Source: Planctomycetota bacterium (GTDB taxonomy: Bacteria > Planctomycetota > UBA1135 > GCA-002686595). From it: a stretch of 64,000 bases of DNA. A model generated the notes under the pieces. It was not told where the DNA came from. It was given only the letters and a program-made list of their open reading frames with translations, and made no database searches. The translations under genes and the position numbers were made by a program. Shown piece after piece: positions 16,947 to 26,500 of the stretch; positions within the stretch are counted from its first letter, which is position 1, and each line of letters opens with the position of its first letter. The stretch lies in contig PKCK01000010.1 of the NCBI GenBank assembly GCA_002862085.1, positions 1 to 64,000 of the forward strand, read 5' to 3'.

Positions 16947-17818
16947 GCGCGCCGTTCCGCCTCGGCTACAACACGAACGGCCTCCCGTTCCACCGGCTGG
17001 AGGAGGCCCTCGTGCTGGTGGAGGAGGCTGGCTTCGAGGCGGTCGCGATCACACCCGACGTCGGTGCCCTCGACCCCATGAGCCCGAACGCCGGTGAGGT
17101 CGAAGGCACGCGCGCGCTCCTGGACGACCTCGGCCTGGAGGCGACGATCGAGACCGGTGCGCGCTTCCTGCTGGACCCGCGCGCGAAGCACAGGCCGAAC
17201 CTGATGGACGACGCAGCGGCCGCGAGGGAGCGCCGCGTCGACTTCTACCGACGCTGCATCGACCTCGCGGCGGACCTGGACGCGCGCGTCGTGTCGCTCT
17301 GGGCGGGCGCCGCGCCGGAGGGGACCGATGGGACCCTGGACGATCGGCCCGACCATCCCCTCGTCGATCGTCTCGCGGAGGGGCTGGACTCCGTGTTGCG
17401 TCACGCGCGCGGTGCGGGAGTCCGCATCGCCTTCGAGCCCGAGCCGGGGATGTTCGTCGAGCGCCCCGCCGGGTTCGAGGCTCTGGTCGGGCGCATGGGG
17501 CACGCGGGGCAGGACCTCGGCATGACCCTCGATCTCGGCCACTGCGCCGTCACCTCGGACCTGCCCGTGCGGTCCGTCGTCGATCGCTTCGCCGATCGGT
17601 TGATCCACGTGCACGTGGCCGACTGTCCGGCAGGGGTGCACCAGCACCTTCCCCTCGGGGAGGGCGATCTCGACCTCGTCGAGGCGCTGGGGGCCCTCGT
17701 CGACGTCGGGTTCGACGGCGTGGCCGCCGTGGAGCTCTCGCGGGACGGCCATCGCGCGCCGGACGCGCTCGCCGCCTCGTTCGAGGCGCTGACCCGCGCC
17801 CTGACGAGCGCTCGCTGA
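16943..17818 (+). CDS. sugar phosphate isomerase/epimerase-like TIM barrel protein
   Basis: The 291-residue protein matches the AP-endonuclease-2/xylose isomerase-like barrel family. It opens with a strand LGYNTNGLPFHRLEEAL and has the metal-ligand candidates E in RIAFEPEPG, D/H in MTLDLGHCAV, H in LIHVHVADC and E in AAVELSRDGH. The family includes sugar isomerases, epimerases and dehydratases needing divalent metal; the substrate is not predictable. The GTG start is set by overlap with the TatA/B-like stop. The two genes form one unit, although a functional link between them is not evident. Confidence 0.75.
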   Translation: MSAPFRLGYNTNGLPFHRLEEALVLVEEAGFEAVAITPDVGALDPMSPNAGEVEGTRALLDDLGLEATIETGARFLLDPRAKHRPNLMDDAAAARERRVDFYRRCIDLAADLDARVVSLWAGAAPEGTDGTLDDRPDHPLVDRLAEGLDSVLRHARGAGVRIAFEPEPGMFVERPAGFEALVGRMGHAGQDLGMTLDLGHCAVTSDLPVRSVVDRFADRLIHVHVADCPAGVHQHLPLGEGDLDLVEALGALVDVGFDGVAAVELSRDGHRAPDALAASFEALTRALTSAR

Positions 17819-17894
17819 TCCGTCCGCCAGGCCCTGCGAGCGGCGCCGATCGGTGGGTGCCCTCGCTGCTCGTCGGCGAGGGAGTCCCTGTCGC

Positions 17895-17900
17895 TAAAAT
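17895..17900 (+). promoter_or_regulatory. -10 box GCTAAAAT
   Basis: TAAAAT preceded by GC is the most AT-rich hexamer in this intergenic region and is likely to drive the small cysteine-containing protein gene at 18084. That gives a leader of about 175 nt, long for this window, and therefore room for a regulatory RNA structure; I do not recognise one. Confidence 0.45.
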
Positions 17901-18083
17901 GCGGCTTCCTTGCCTCTCCCGAGGGGCCTGCCGTCGGGATTCGCCTGGCCTCCGCGGATCATTGGGCTGGACCTTCTTGACCTGAATCGAGAGGTTTCTT
18001 TCATTACGCGGTCCTGGCAACGGAACGGCTGCCGAAGGTCAGCCCATCAGGCCGGCCGGGAGCAGCGTCGGGAGGAGGACGCC

Positions 18084-18314
18084 ATGGCACGCACGATCAC
18101 CAAAACCGGGGCGCAGAGCGCCGCCGAGGACGCGGCATCCCGGCAGGAGACGGCGGATCACGCCCGACCCGCGGCCAATACGCGTGCTTGTCCCACGCGC
18201 GCAGAGGGTCCGGCGCCGCTGTTCCAGCACACGCTGACGGTGTCGCAGTGCCAGTCGAAGCAGCGGGGCCTCTACCACAAGTGCTTCACCTGCGTTCACG
18301 CGAACGCACGCTGA
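18084..18314 (+). CDS. small cysteine-containing protein of unknown function
   Basis: This 76-residue protein has a polar, Ala/Thr/Arg-rich N-terminal half and a compact C-terminal half with four cysteines in all, ending in TVSQCQSKQRGLYHKCFTC and VHANAR. The YHKCFTC segment could bind a metal together with the upstream cysteines. The start is supported by the best Shine-Dalgarno sequence in the window (GGAGGAGG at 18071-18078) and by a good upstream -10 box. No family is recognised. The strong signals suggest it is well expressed. Confidence 0.6.
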   Translation: MARTITKTGAQSAAEDAASRQETADHARPAANTRACPTRAEGPAPLFQHTLTVSQCQSKQRGLYHKCFTCVHANAR

Positions 18315-18456
18315 CAGCAGAGATCCCCCCCGAGCGCCGCGACGATACGCCGCACAGGTCGCGTCTCCGACGACCCGTCAGCGAGGGACGGATCGAACGG
18401 CGTCCCGCCGTCGACCCGACCTCCTCACGCGGCACACCGCGGCTCGGCGCGCGACT

Positions 18457-18473
18457 CCCGTCCAGTGGACGGG
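18457..18473. terminator. short hairpin after pntB
   Basis: A 7-bp perfect stem (CCCGTCC/GGACGGG) with a 3-nt loop abuts the pntB stop in the 159-nt gap between convergent genes. It is small and lacks a T tract, so a terminator role is tentative. Confidence 0.3.
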
Positions 18474-19880
18474 TCAGGCCGCGCCGACGGGCGCGTCCGA
18501 GCGCAGGGCAGCGACGATGCCGTCCATGCTGGAGCCCGCGTCGCCGAAGAGCATGTGGGCTGCGTCCTCGTAGAAGAGGGGGTTGTCCACCCCCGCGTAG
18601 CCGGTCGCCCGGCTGCGCTTCATGATCACCACGAACTCGCTCGTCCAGACCTGGAGGACGGGCATGCCGTAGATCGGGCTCGTCTCGTCGGTCTCCGCGC
18701 TCGGGTTGACGATGTCGTTCGCGCCGATCACGAGGACCACGTCGGTGTCCGGCAGGTCGTCGTTGATCTCGTCCATCTCGAGGACGATGTCGTAGGGCAC
18801 GTTCGCCTCTGCCAGGAGCACGTTCATGTGGCCGGGGAGGCGCCCGGCGACGGGGTGGATCGCGAAGCGCACGTTCGCGCCGCGCGCGCGCAGCAGCTCG
18901 GTCATCTCGTGGACCTTGTGCTGGGCGCGGGCCACCGCCATCCCGTAGCCCGGGACGATGACGATGTTCTTCGCCGCGGTGAGTCGCCCGACGACCTCCT
19001 CGACGCTCGTCTCCTGGATCTCACCCTCGGGCTGGGTCGCGGTCGCGGCCGCGGGCGCTCCGCCCTCGGTGCCGAAGCCGCCGAAGATGACGTGCCAGAT
19101 CGAGCGATTCATGGCGCGGCACATGATGATGCTCAGGATCGCGCCGCTGCTGCCGACGAGGGCGCCGGTGACGATGAGCAGGTCGTTGCCGAGCATGAAG
19201 CCCGCCGCGGAGGCGGTCCAGCCGGAGTAGCTGTTGAGCATCGACACGACCACGGGCATGTCCGCGCCGCCGATGGCCGCCACGAGGTGCGCGCCGAGCA
19301 CGCCAGCCAGGAGCGACATGCCCAGCAGCGTCCAGACGCCGTCGGTGCCGTCCGCCTGGACGAAGAGGTAGCCGAGCCCGAGCGACAGGGCGACGATCGC
19401 CAGGTTCAGGAGGTGCCGTCCGGGCAGCAGCAGGGGCTTACCGCTCACCGAGCCCTTGAGCTTGAGGTAAGCGAGGACCGAGCCGGTGAGGGTGATCGCA
19501 CCGATGAACACGTCGACGAAGATCTCGATCTCGAAGACGCTGCCCGCCTTGACCCCGGCGAGATACGTGGCGAAGCCCACGAGCACGGCGGCGAGGCCCA
19601 CGAAGCTGTGGAGCAGCGCCACGAGCTGGGGCATGGCCGTCATCGCCACGGTCGCGGCCATGCGCGCACCGATGGTGCCGCCCACGACGAGCGCGATGAG
19701 GATCCCGGCGAAGCTGTCGAGCTCACTGCAGGTCAGCGTGGCGACGATGGCGACCGCCATGCCGAGCACGCCGTTGGTGTTGCCCTTGCGCGCGGTCTCC
19801 TGGCTGGAGAGGCCACGCAGGCTCAGGATGAAGAGGATGGCGGCCGCGAGGTACGCGACGGTCCGCAGTGCGATCTCCAT
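18474..19880 (-). CDS. pntB: NAD(P) transhydrogenase subunit beta
   Basis: The 468-residue membrane protein has about nine hydrophobic helices in its first 270 residues (domain II), then the soluble NADP(H)-binding domain III with [57 protein letters not shown] and the closing [19 protein letters not shown]. With PntA it forms the proton-translocating transhydrogenase, which uses the proton gradient to make NADPH from NADH. It starts 15 nt after the pntA stop, so pntAB is one operon. A short hairpin (18457-18473) directly follows its stop. Confidence 0.95.
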   Translation of the reverse strand: MEIALRTVAYLAAAILFILSLRGLSSQETARKGNTNGVLGMAVAIVATLTCSELDSFAGILIALVVGGTIGARMAATVAMTAMPQLVALLHSFVGLAAVLVGFATYLAGVKAGSVFEIEIFVDVFIGAITLTGSVLAYLKLKGSVSGKPLLLPGRHLLNLAIVALSLGLGYLFVQADGTDGVWTLLGMSLLAGVLGAHLVAAIGGADMPVVVSMLNSYSGWTASAAGFMLGNDLLIVTGALVGSSGAILSIIMCRAMNRSIWHVIFGGFGTEGGAPAAATATQPEGEIQETSVEEVVGRLTAAKNIVIVPGYGMAVARAQHKVHEMTELLRARGANVRFAIHPVAGRLPGHMNVLLAEANVPYDIVLEMDEINDDLPDTDVVLVIGANDIVNPSAETDETSPIYGMPVLQVWTSEFVVIMKRSRATGYAGVDNPLFYEDAAHMLFGDAGSSMDGIVAALRSDAPVGAA

Positions 19881-19895
19881 GGGTGAAGCTCCCCG

Positions 19896-21533
19896 CTACT
19901 TGCGGAACATGCGCAGCATCCGCCGCGTGACCTGGAAGCCGCCGACGATGTTGATCGTGGCGAAGAGGACAGCGATGGCGCCGATCCAGGTCGCCGCGGT
20001 CCCGGCGGTCTGGACGGCGAGGACGAGGCCGCCGACGACGATGATGCCGCTGATCGCGTTGGTCACGCTCATCAGAGGGGTGTGCAGCGCGGGGGTGACG
20101 CTCCAGATGACCTGCCAGCCCACGAAGCAGGCGAGGACGAAGACGGTCAGGTGCTGGAGGAACTCGGTCGTCGTCTGCGAGAGGCCGCTCTCGCCGCCGC
20201 GCAGGCGCAGGCCGACCCAGAGGGCCGCGAGGACCACCATCAGCCCGATGGAGAAGGGGCTGAAGTTGCCGGAACCGGCGGGGGCGGAGTGGCTGCCGTG
20301 CCCGGAGGAGGCCGCGGGCTTCGCGGCCGGAGCGGCCGGAGCGGCTGGAGCAGCCGCGGGAGCCGCGGGAGCCGGTGACGGCTTCGCGGGTGCCGGGCTG
20401 GGCTCGGGCAGCGGGGGCGGCGGCCAGGTGATCTCGCCGGCGTCGGTCACGAGCGCCGAGCGGAGCACCTCGTTGTCGCGGTCCATGTTCCAGCCCTCGG
20501 CGCCTCCCAGCTCGTCGAGGAGGTGGAAGAGGTTCGTGCCGTACAGGTCGCTCGCCACGTTGGCCATGCGGCTCGCCAGGTCCGTGTAGCCGAGCACGAC
20601 GACCCCGTTGTCGCTCACGGCGCGCTCGCCGGGCACGGTGAGCTCGCAGTTCCCGCCCTGCTCCGCGGCGAGATCGACCACGACCGAGCCCGGCCGCATG
20701 GCCTCGACCATGTCGCGGGTCCACAGGATCGGCGCGCGCTTGCCGGGGATCAGCGCCGTGGAGACCACGATGTCGACGTCCTTCGCCTGCTCCCTGAAGA
20801 GCGCCATCTCCGCCTCGATGAACTCCTTGCTCATCGTCTTGGCGTAGCCGCCGCCGCCCTCACCGGACTCCTCGATCTCGACGGTGAGGAACTCGCCGCC
20901 GAGGCTCTTGATCTGATCGCGAACGGACTCGCGGGTGTCGAAGGCGCGGACGATGGCGCCGAGGCCGCGCGCGGCGCCGATCGCGGCGAGGCCCGCGACG
21001 CCTGCGCCGATGACCAGGACCTTCGCCGGAGGGACCTTGCCCGCCGCGGTGAACTGGCCGGTGAAGAAGCTCCCGAACTCGTTCGAGGCCTCGACCACCG
21101 CGCGGTAGCCGGCGATGTTCGCGGTCGAGCTGAGCGCATCCATCTTCTGGGCGCGCGTGATCCGCGGGATCATGTCCACGGCCAGCGTCGTCACGCCTCG
21201 CTCGCGCAGCGCCCCGAGGAGCTCCTCGTTCTGGGCGGGGAAGACGAAGGAGATCAGGGTCCCGCCCTCGCGCAGGCGCTGGACCTCGTCGAATCCATCG
21301 CCGCGGCGGGGGGCGCGCACCTTCAGCACGACGTCGGCCGCGAAGGCCTCGTCTCCTTCGACGACGCGCGCTCCGGCCGCCTCGTAGGCGCTGTTCGGGA
21401 AGCTCGCACCGTTGCCGGCGCCGTCTTCGAGGAGCACCTCGAAGCCGAGCTTGACGTAACGCTCGACGGCCGCGGGAGAGGCCGCTACGCGGCGCTCTCC
21501 CGGATGCGTCTCCGCGGGGATTCCGATCTTCAA
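19896..21533 (-). CDS. pntA: NAD(P) transhydrogenase subunit alpha
   Basis: The 545-residue protein combines the NAD(H)-binding domain I (residues 1 to about 385: [19 protein letters not shown], nucleotide site [20 protein letters not shown]) with the short membrane part of domain II at the C-terminus (four hydrophobic helices after about residue 445). Between them is a Pro/Ala-rich linker of about 50 residues, longer than usual. The fused alpha1-alpha2 layout is like the enterobacterial enzyme. The start is taken as TTG at 21533, because the KIGIPAE family N-terminus begins there; the frame is open further upstream without homology. It is the first gene of pntAB. Confidence 0.93.
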   Translation of the reverse strand: MKIGIPAETHPGERRVAASPAAVERYVKLGFEVLLEDGAGNGASFPNSAYEAAGARVVEGDEAFAADVVLKVRAPRRGDGFDEVQRLREGGTLISFVFPAQNEELLGALRERGVTTLAVDMIPRITRAQKMDALSSTANIAGYRAVVEASNEFGSFFTGQFTAAGKVPPAKVLVIGAGVAGLAAIGAARGLGAIVRAFDTRESVRDQIKSLGGEFLTVEIEESGEGGGGYAKTMSKEFIEAEMALFREQAKDVDIVVSTALIPGKRAPILWTRDMVEAMRPGSVVVDLAAEQGGNCELTVPGERAVSDNGVVVLGYTDLASRMANVASDLYGTNLFHLLDELGGAEGWNMDRDNEVLRSALVTDAGEITWPPPPLPEPSPAPAKPSPAPAAPAAAPAAPAAPAAKPAASSGHGSHSAPAGSGNFSPFSIGLMVVLAALWVGLRLRGGESGLSQTTTEFLQHLTVFVLACFVGWQVIWSVTPALHTPLMSVTNAISGIIVVGGLVLAVQTAGTAATWIGAIAVLFATINIVGGFQVTRRMLRMFRK

Positions 21534-21767
21534 GAGGGGCCCTGGTCGGGGGGTGGAAGGAGTCGTCGCCGGGGGCGTGCGGGGCCCAGGTGGCCCGCGC
21601 CAGCGTCCTGGCCAGGGAAGGAGACTCGGCCCGCCCGGTAGTTGCAACCTCTGGTGGCGGAGGAACGCGAGGGACCGAGCTCGCGTCTGCCCAGGGGATC
21701 GCTCGAGGGTGCGGGAAGAGCCTGGACCGGCGGCGCGCACGGCTCATCACGCGCGTCGCAGCGGCGC

Positions 21768-21773
21768 TAGAGT
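21768..21773 (+). promoter_or_regulatory. -10-like GCTAGAGT box 7 nt before the alpha/beta hydrolase start
   Basis: GCTAGAGT is followed by AGCGACC and the ATG at 21781. The spacing predicts a leaderless mRNA. There is no Shine-Dalgarno sequence. Confidence 0.5.
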
Positions 21774-21780
21774 AGCGACC

Positions 21781-22632
21781 ATGAGTCACGGGCGTTCAGG
21801 ACCGGAGGTCGCGGCGGCCGTGCGGGAGATCGCGGTCCAGGTGCGGGGCGAGACGGTCCCCGTGACGCTCTTCGAGCCCGAGCAGCCGGCTTCCGATCTG
21901 TTGTTCCTTCACGGCTACGCCCGACACCCGCGCGACTATCGGGCGCTGCTCGAGCGCTTCGTCCAGGACGGGCACCGGGTCTTCGCGCCCTTCATCTTCG
22001 CCAACGGGTCGCTCAGGCGCACGCCGACCACCTTCTGGGCCTGCGCCGCGCTCGCGTGGCGAGCTGTCGAGACGCTCGTCCTCGGGGGGCAGCTCGCGCC
22101 CGGCTCGCCTGCCTTCGGGCACTCGACCGGCGGCGCTGTGGCGCTGACACTGGGAGGCTCGGCGCTGGAGCCATCGGCCCTCGTCGCGGTCAACCCGGTC
22201 CAGCCCTCGAGCGCCTCGTCGCCCCTGTTCATCGCTCGCTCGGCGTGGATGAACACGAAGATGGCCTTCGGTCTCGCTGGCGACGGCCGGGCGGCGCGCC
22301 GTGTCCTCTCGGATTCCGGCCCGCGTTTCTACGGGAACTGGCTCAGGAGCGCCGCGCGCAACTACCGGCTGATCGGCGGCCTGAAGGCCTACGACCACGC
22401 GAGGCTCGCCCGCTGGAGCTCGAGGCGCAGGCCCTTCCGAGGGCCAGCCACGGTCCTCTACGGGCACGGAGACGAGTTCTACCCCTCCTGCCAGGGCCTC
22501 GAGGAGGGGCTCAGCGCGGTCTTCGAGAACTTCGAGCTCGAGGAGCTGCCCCGGGAGAACAGTCACGAGTGGCTCATGTTCCGGCTGGACCGTGCCCACG
22601 AGAGCATCGACCGCGCGCTGCGCCGGAGCTGA
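21781..22632 (+). CDS. alpha/beta hydrolase
   Basis: The 283-residue protein has the alpha/beta hydrolase signatures: an HG oxyanion strand (LLFLHGYARHPRDY, near residue 44), the nucleophile elbow GHSTGG (S115) and late acid/His candidates in YGHGDEFYPS and ENSHEWLMF. There is no signal peptide, so it is cytoplasmic. Family members are esterases, lipases or lysophospholipases; the ENSHEW ending with His about 25 residues from the C-terminus is typical of the serine hydrolase triad. The substrate is unknown. It is divergent from pntAB. Confidence 0.8.
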   Translation: MSHGRSGPEVAAAVREIAVQVRGETVPVTLFEPEQPASDLLFLHGYARHPRDYRALLERFVQDGHRVFAPFIFANGSLRRTPTTFWACAALAWRAVETLVLGGQLAPGSPAFGHSTGGAVALTLGGSALEPSALVAVNPVQPSSASSPLFIARSAWMNTKMAFGLAGDGRAARRVLSDSGPRFYGNWLRSAARNYRLIGGLKAYDHARLARWSSRRRPFRGPATVLYGHGDEFYPSCQGLEEGLSAVFENFELEELPRENSHEWLMFRLDRAHESIDRALRRS

Positions 22633-22973
22633 AGCGGGCGAAGAGCGTCCACGGCGCGCGCGGCTCTCGGGGCGCACGTCTCCCGCCCACTCACGCGCTC
22701 GCCGCCCTCGGCGGTCGCGGCGGTCGCGGCGGCGAGGGCCGCGACGACCGGCACGACGTCGTGGGCGCCGGCGGCGACGGGGCCCGGCCGGCCCCACGTT
22801 CTTCCCGGCGCCGCCGGGAGCATCCTGTCGAGGCCCGGTCTCGCCGAGTGAACGCTTCGCTCCTCGGTGACGCCCTCTGCCGCCGACCCTCCGGCCCTGG
22901 CCGAGGCCCGGCGCCGCCCATTCGATCGCCGTAGAATGCGGCCGCGATCCGACGCGACCGGATCGGACCTTCG
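22633..22973. other. intergenic region before the sigma factor
   Basis: These 341 nt hold no convincing gene. About 22710-22735 is a short G/C-rich run with GGTCGCGGC repeated. Near its right end is the -10-like box at 22932-22937. The open frames here lack codon bias and recognisable motifs. Confidence 0.5.
22932..22937 (+). promoter_or_regulatory. -10 box TAGAAT for the sigma factor-kinase operon
   Basis: CGTAGAAT lies 36 nt before the ATG at 22974, giving an mRNA leader of about 30 nt, unlike the near-leaderless genes elsewhere in the window. No -35 match is obvious. Confidence 0.45.
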
Positions 22974-23588
22974 ATGGAGCCCCCCCAGCAAGAGATCGAG
23001 GCGCTCGACGCCGCCCGCGCGGGAGACCATGGCGCGATCGGTCCGGTCCTCGAGTCGTACCGCGCCCGCCTCTCGCGCATGGTCTCGCTCCGCATGGACG
23101 CGAGGCTCAAGGGACGGTTCGACACGTCGGACGTGCTCCAGGAGGCATTCGTGGAGGCGTCCCAGCGCTTGCCCCGTTACCTGGAGGACGAGCGCATGCC
23201 GTTCTTCCTCTGGGTGCGGTTCCTCGTCGGGCAGAAGCTGCTCCAGTTCCATCGAACGCACCTCGGCGTGGAGGCCCGCGCTGCAGACCGGGAGATCCCC
23301 CTCGCGGTGGCGGCCGCGCCGTGCGCGAGCACCGTCTCCGTCGCGGAGGTCTGGCTCGCCGAGACGGGCACGCCGTCCCAGGCGGTGGCGGCCGACGAGG
23401 AGCATGCTCGCGTGCGGGCTGCCCTCGAGTCGATGAGCGAGGTGGACCGTGAGGTGCTCGTCCTCCGTCACTTCGAGCAGCTCACGAACGCCGAGGTCTC
23501 GCGCCTCCTCGAGATCACTCCGCAGACGGCGAGCGCCCGCTACGTGAAGGCCCTGACGCGGATCCAGTCGGTGGTGGGCGAGGCCTGA
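22974..23588 (+). CDS. ECF-type RNA polymerase sigma factor
   Basis: The 204-residue protein has a sigma region 2 (about residues 20-90; GRFDTSDVLQEAFVEASQRL matches the core- and -10-binding helix) and a region 4 helix-turn-helix (about 140-200; ALESMSEVDREVLVLRHFEQ, LTNAEVSRLLEITPQTASAR, YVKALTRIQ). It belongs to the group that I associate with planctomycete Ser/Thr kinases encoded next door; the kinase gene starts 9 nt downstream. Such sigma factors are thought to be controlled by the adjacent kinase rather than by an anti-sigma factor, and no anti-sigma gene is present here. Confidence 0.92.
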   Translation: MEPPQQEIEALDAARAGDHGAIGPVLESYRARLSRMVSLRMDARLKGRFDTSDVLQEAFVEASQRLPRYLEDERMPFFLWVRFLVGQKLLQFHRTHLGVEARAADREIPLAVAAAPCASTVSVAEVWLAETGTPSQAVAADEEHARVRAALESMSEVDREVLVLRHFEQLTNAEVSRLLEITPQTASARYVKALTRIQSVVGEA

Positions 23589-23597
23589 GGCGCGGCG

Positions 23598-26500
23598 ATG
23601 GCGGAACGCGGCAGCGCAGAAGAGTCGGACAGCGAGCTCGAACGTTTCGTGAGGGTCGACGAGATCGTCACCGCGGCCCTGCAGAAGGCCCGGGCGGGGC
23701 ACGAGGTCGACATCGAGCTCGTCGCCGATCAGCATCCCGAGATACGCAGCGAGCTGTTGACGGCGCTGCGCGGCGTCGCCTCCCTCGAGCGCTCGGTGGA
23801 TCAGGAGGTTCTCGATGCTGGCATGCCGGAAGCCATCGGGCCCTACACGGTCGTGCGCGAGATCGGTCGCGGAGGCATGGGAGTGGTCTACGAGGCCGAG
23901 GACCGGTCCCTCGACCGACGCGTGGCGATCAAGCTCCTGCCGGAGCGCATCTCCTCCAGCGCGGACTTCGTCGAGCGCTTCCGCCGGGAAGCCCACGCCG
24001 CGGCCCGCCTCGAGCATCCAGGCGTCGTGCCCGTCTACGGGGTCGGTGACGCGGACGGCCAGCACTACTACGCGATGCAGTTCGTCGACGGCTACGGCCT
24101 CGACGGCCTCGTCCGCATCTTCGCGGGCACACGCGACGAGGGCGAGGTCCTGGACAGATCCGAGGAGTCCGGCCGCGAGCGCCGCTTCGCCCGGGCGCTC
24201 GCGACAGGACGACTCGATCGCTTCGGGGCGAGGTCGGAAGACCCGTCCGGTCTCGAGGGCGCGGACGACGATGGAGCGCGACCCGCACTCGGGCGCGCCT
24301 ATCACAGGAACGTGGCGCGCATCGGCCTGCGCGCTGCGGAAGCTCTCGGTCACGCCCACGCTCGAGGCGTGCTGCACCGCGATATCAAGCCGGCGAACGT
24401 GCTGCTCGATCGCAGCGGGCGCGTCCTGATCACCGACTTCGGCCTCGCGAAGCTCGACGAGTCGGAGGATCTGACCCGCGAGGGCGACTTCGTCGGGACC
24501 CTGCGGTACATGGCTCCCGAGCAGTTCAACGGGCATGCCGAGCCCCGGTCCGACGTCTACGGGCTCGGCCTGGTGCTCTACGAGCTCTTGACGCTCGAGC
24601 GCGCCGTGAAGAGCGATTCGCGCGCTGAACTCGTCAACGAACTCCTCCACGTGGTTCCGCGGAGCCCTGACGCGGTGCGGCCCGAGGTCCCCCAGGACCT
24701 CGCGCGGATCGTGATGAAGGCCATCGCGAAGCTCCCCGAGCATCGCTATCGCACCGCCGAGGCCATGGCGGCGGACCTGCGCGCCTTCCTCGAGGGGCAG
24801 CCCATCGCCGCGCGTGCGCCGAGCACGCTCTACCTCGCGCGCCTCGCGGTGAGTCGGTCGCGTGGCCCCTTCATCGCCGTCGCGGTCCTGGTCGCTGCCC
24901 TCCTGGTGGGGACCGTGATCTACGTTCTCGAACTCCAGGACTCGACGCGGCGCGAGGCCGGGCTCGCCTATCGCGCGAATCTCGCGGCCGCAGCCGCGTC
25001 GCTGATGAGCGACGACACGCCCGCTGCGCGCTCTCGCCTCGATGGCTGTCCGGAGGACCTTCGAGGCTGGGAGTGGAAGCACCTCTCGGCGAGCGTCGAC
25101 CAGAGCGTCCGCGAGATCGCGCGTATCGGCCATCCCATCGAGCGGCTCGCGTTCGAGGGGGACCGTCTCCTGGTCTCACACCGCACGGGGGTCACGATCT
25201 TCGAGGACGGAGAGGTGGTCGAGGAAGTCAGGCTCCCGGGCGGTCGGACGAGCAAGTCGGGGCTCGTCGGTGCCTATCGCGTCGGGGGGGATTGGTTGAG
25301 CCTCGACTTCCGCACCGGGCTCTGGCGGTCCCCTCCCGGGGGTGCGCCGGGGGGCGTCGTCCCGGAGGCACGCGAAGACGAGTTCTCGAGCCTGAAACTG
25401 CCGAGACCGGTGAACGCGTCGGCCCTGACGCCCGATGGCGACCACATCGTGGCCGTCGAACGCGCCGGGCGCATTCTCGTGGTGAACACCAAGACCTTCG
25501 AGGTCGAGCGCACCGCGACCACCGGTCAGTCCCGCGTCCTGCACGTCGAACTCTCACCCGGTGGAGAGACGGCCTACGTGGGCTCCACGGACGGTCTGGT
25601 GAAGGCCTGGGACCTCGAGACCCTCGAGTCGAGGGTGCTCTTCGCCGCGGATACCGCCGTGAGCTGCCTCGCCGTCCACCCCGCTGGCGACCTGGTCGCC
25701 GTCGGCTCCAGCGATCATTCGGTCCAGCTGCTCGCTCCCGACGGGACGCGGCGCGGGCGCCTGCTCGGCCACACCGAGAAGGTCACCGGGGTCACCTTCT
25801 CGGCGGACGGCCGCCTCATCGCCACGGTCGGCCGGGAGCGGCGCCTGAAGGTCTGGGACCTCGAGTCGCGAGAGGTCCTCCAGAGCTTCGGCGGACTCTC
25901 CAGGGTCACGAATCAGATCTGCTTCACTCCGAGCGGCCGCGGGATCATCTCCGCGAACAACGCGGGCATCGTCCAGGAATGGAGCGTGGAGGTGGGCGGC
26001 GGGCGCGCATGGATCCGCGGCCATCACGCCGACGTGGCGGCCCTGGACCACACGTCCGATGGAGCGCGATTCGCCACGGGCGCGCGGGATGGGTCCATCC
26101 GCGTGCACGACGCAGCCTCGCTCCGCCTCGACCTCTTCCTCCCGGGCCACTCCACGGAGGTCAACGGGCTCGCCTGGCACCGCGGCGATCGCGCGCTCCT
26201 CGCGGTGGAGCGCGGCGGCGTCGTTCGTGACTGGTCCATGCCCGATGGTCGCGTGCGCTGGGAGCTGGAAATGGAGGGCGTCGTCTCCGAGCCCGAGATC
26301 CTGCCCGGTGAGCGCGCGGCGCTCGTGAGCAGCGGCGGCGAGATCCTGATCGTCGGCCTGGAGGACGGCACCCGGCTCGCGGCGAAGCGCGATGAGCGAC
26401 ATCGCTATCGCAGCGTCACCCTCTCCTCGGATGCGGGGTCTCTCTTGGTCGGTGATCTCACGGGCGACCTCGTCGTTCTGGACTCCTCGACCCTCGAGGA

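Noticed and set aside
22705..22735. Short tandem-looking run (GGTCGCGGC units)
   Set aside because: Only two to three imperfect copies in a GC-rich gap; too short to call a repeat family or CRISPR.
22563..25133. Very long open frame on the - strand opposite the sigma factor and kinase genes (about 850 codons)
   Set aside because: It lies opposite a confident sigma factor/kinase pair. Its peptide is Arg/Gly/His/Asp-rich without motifs, which is expected from antisense reading of GC-rich genes.
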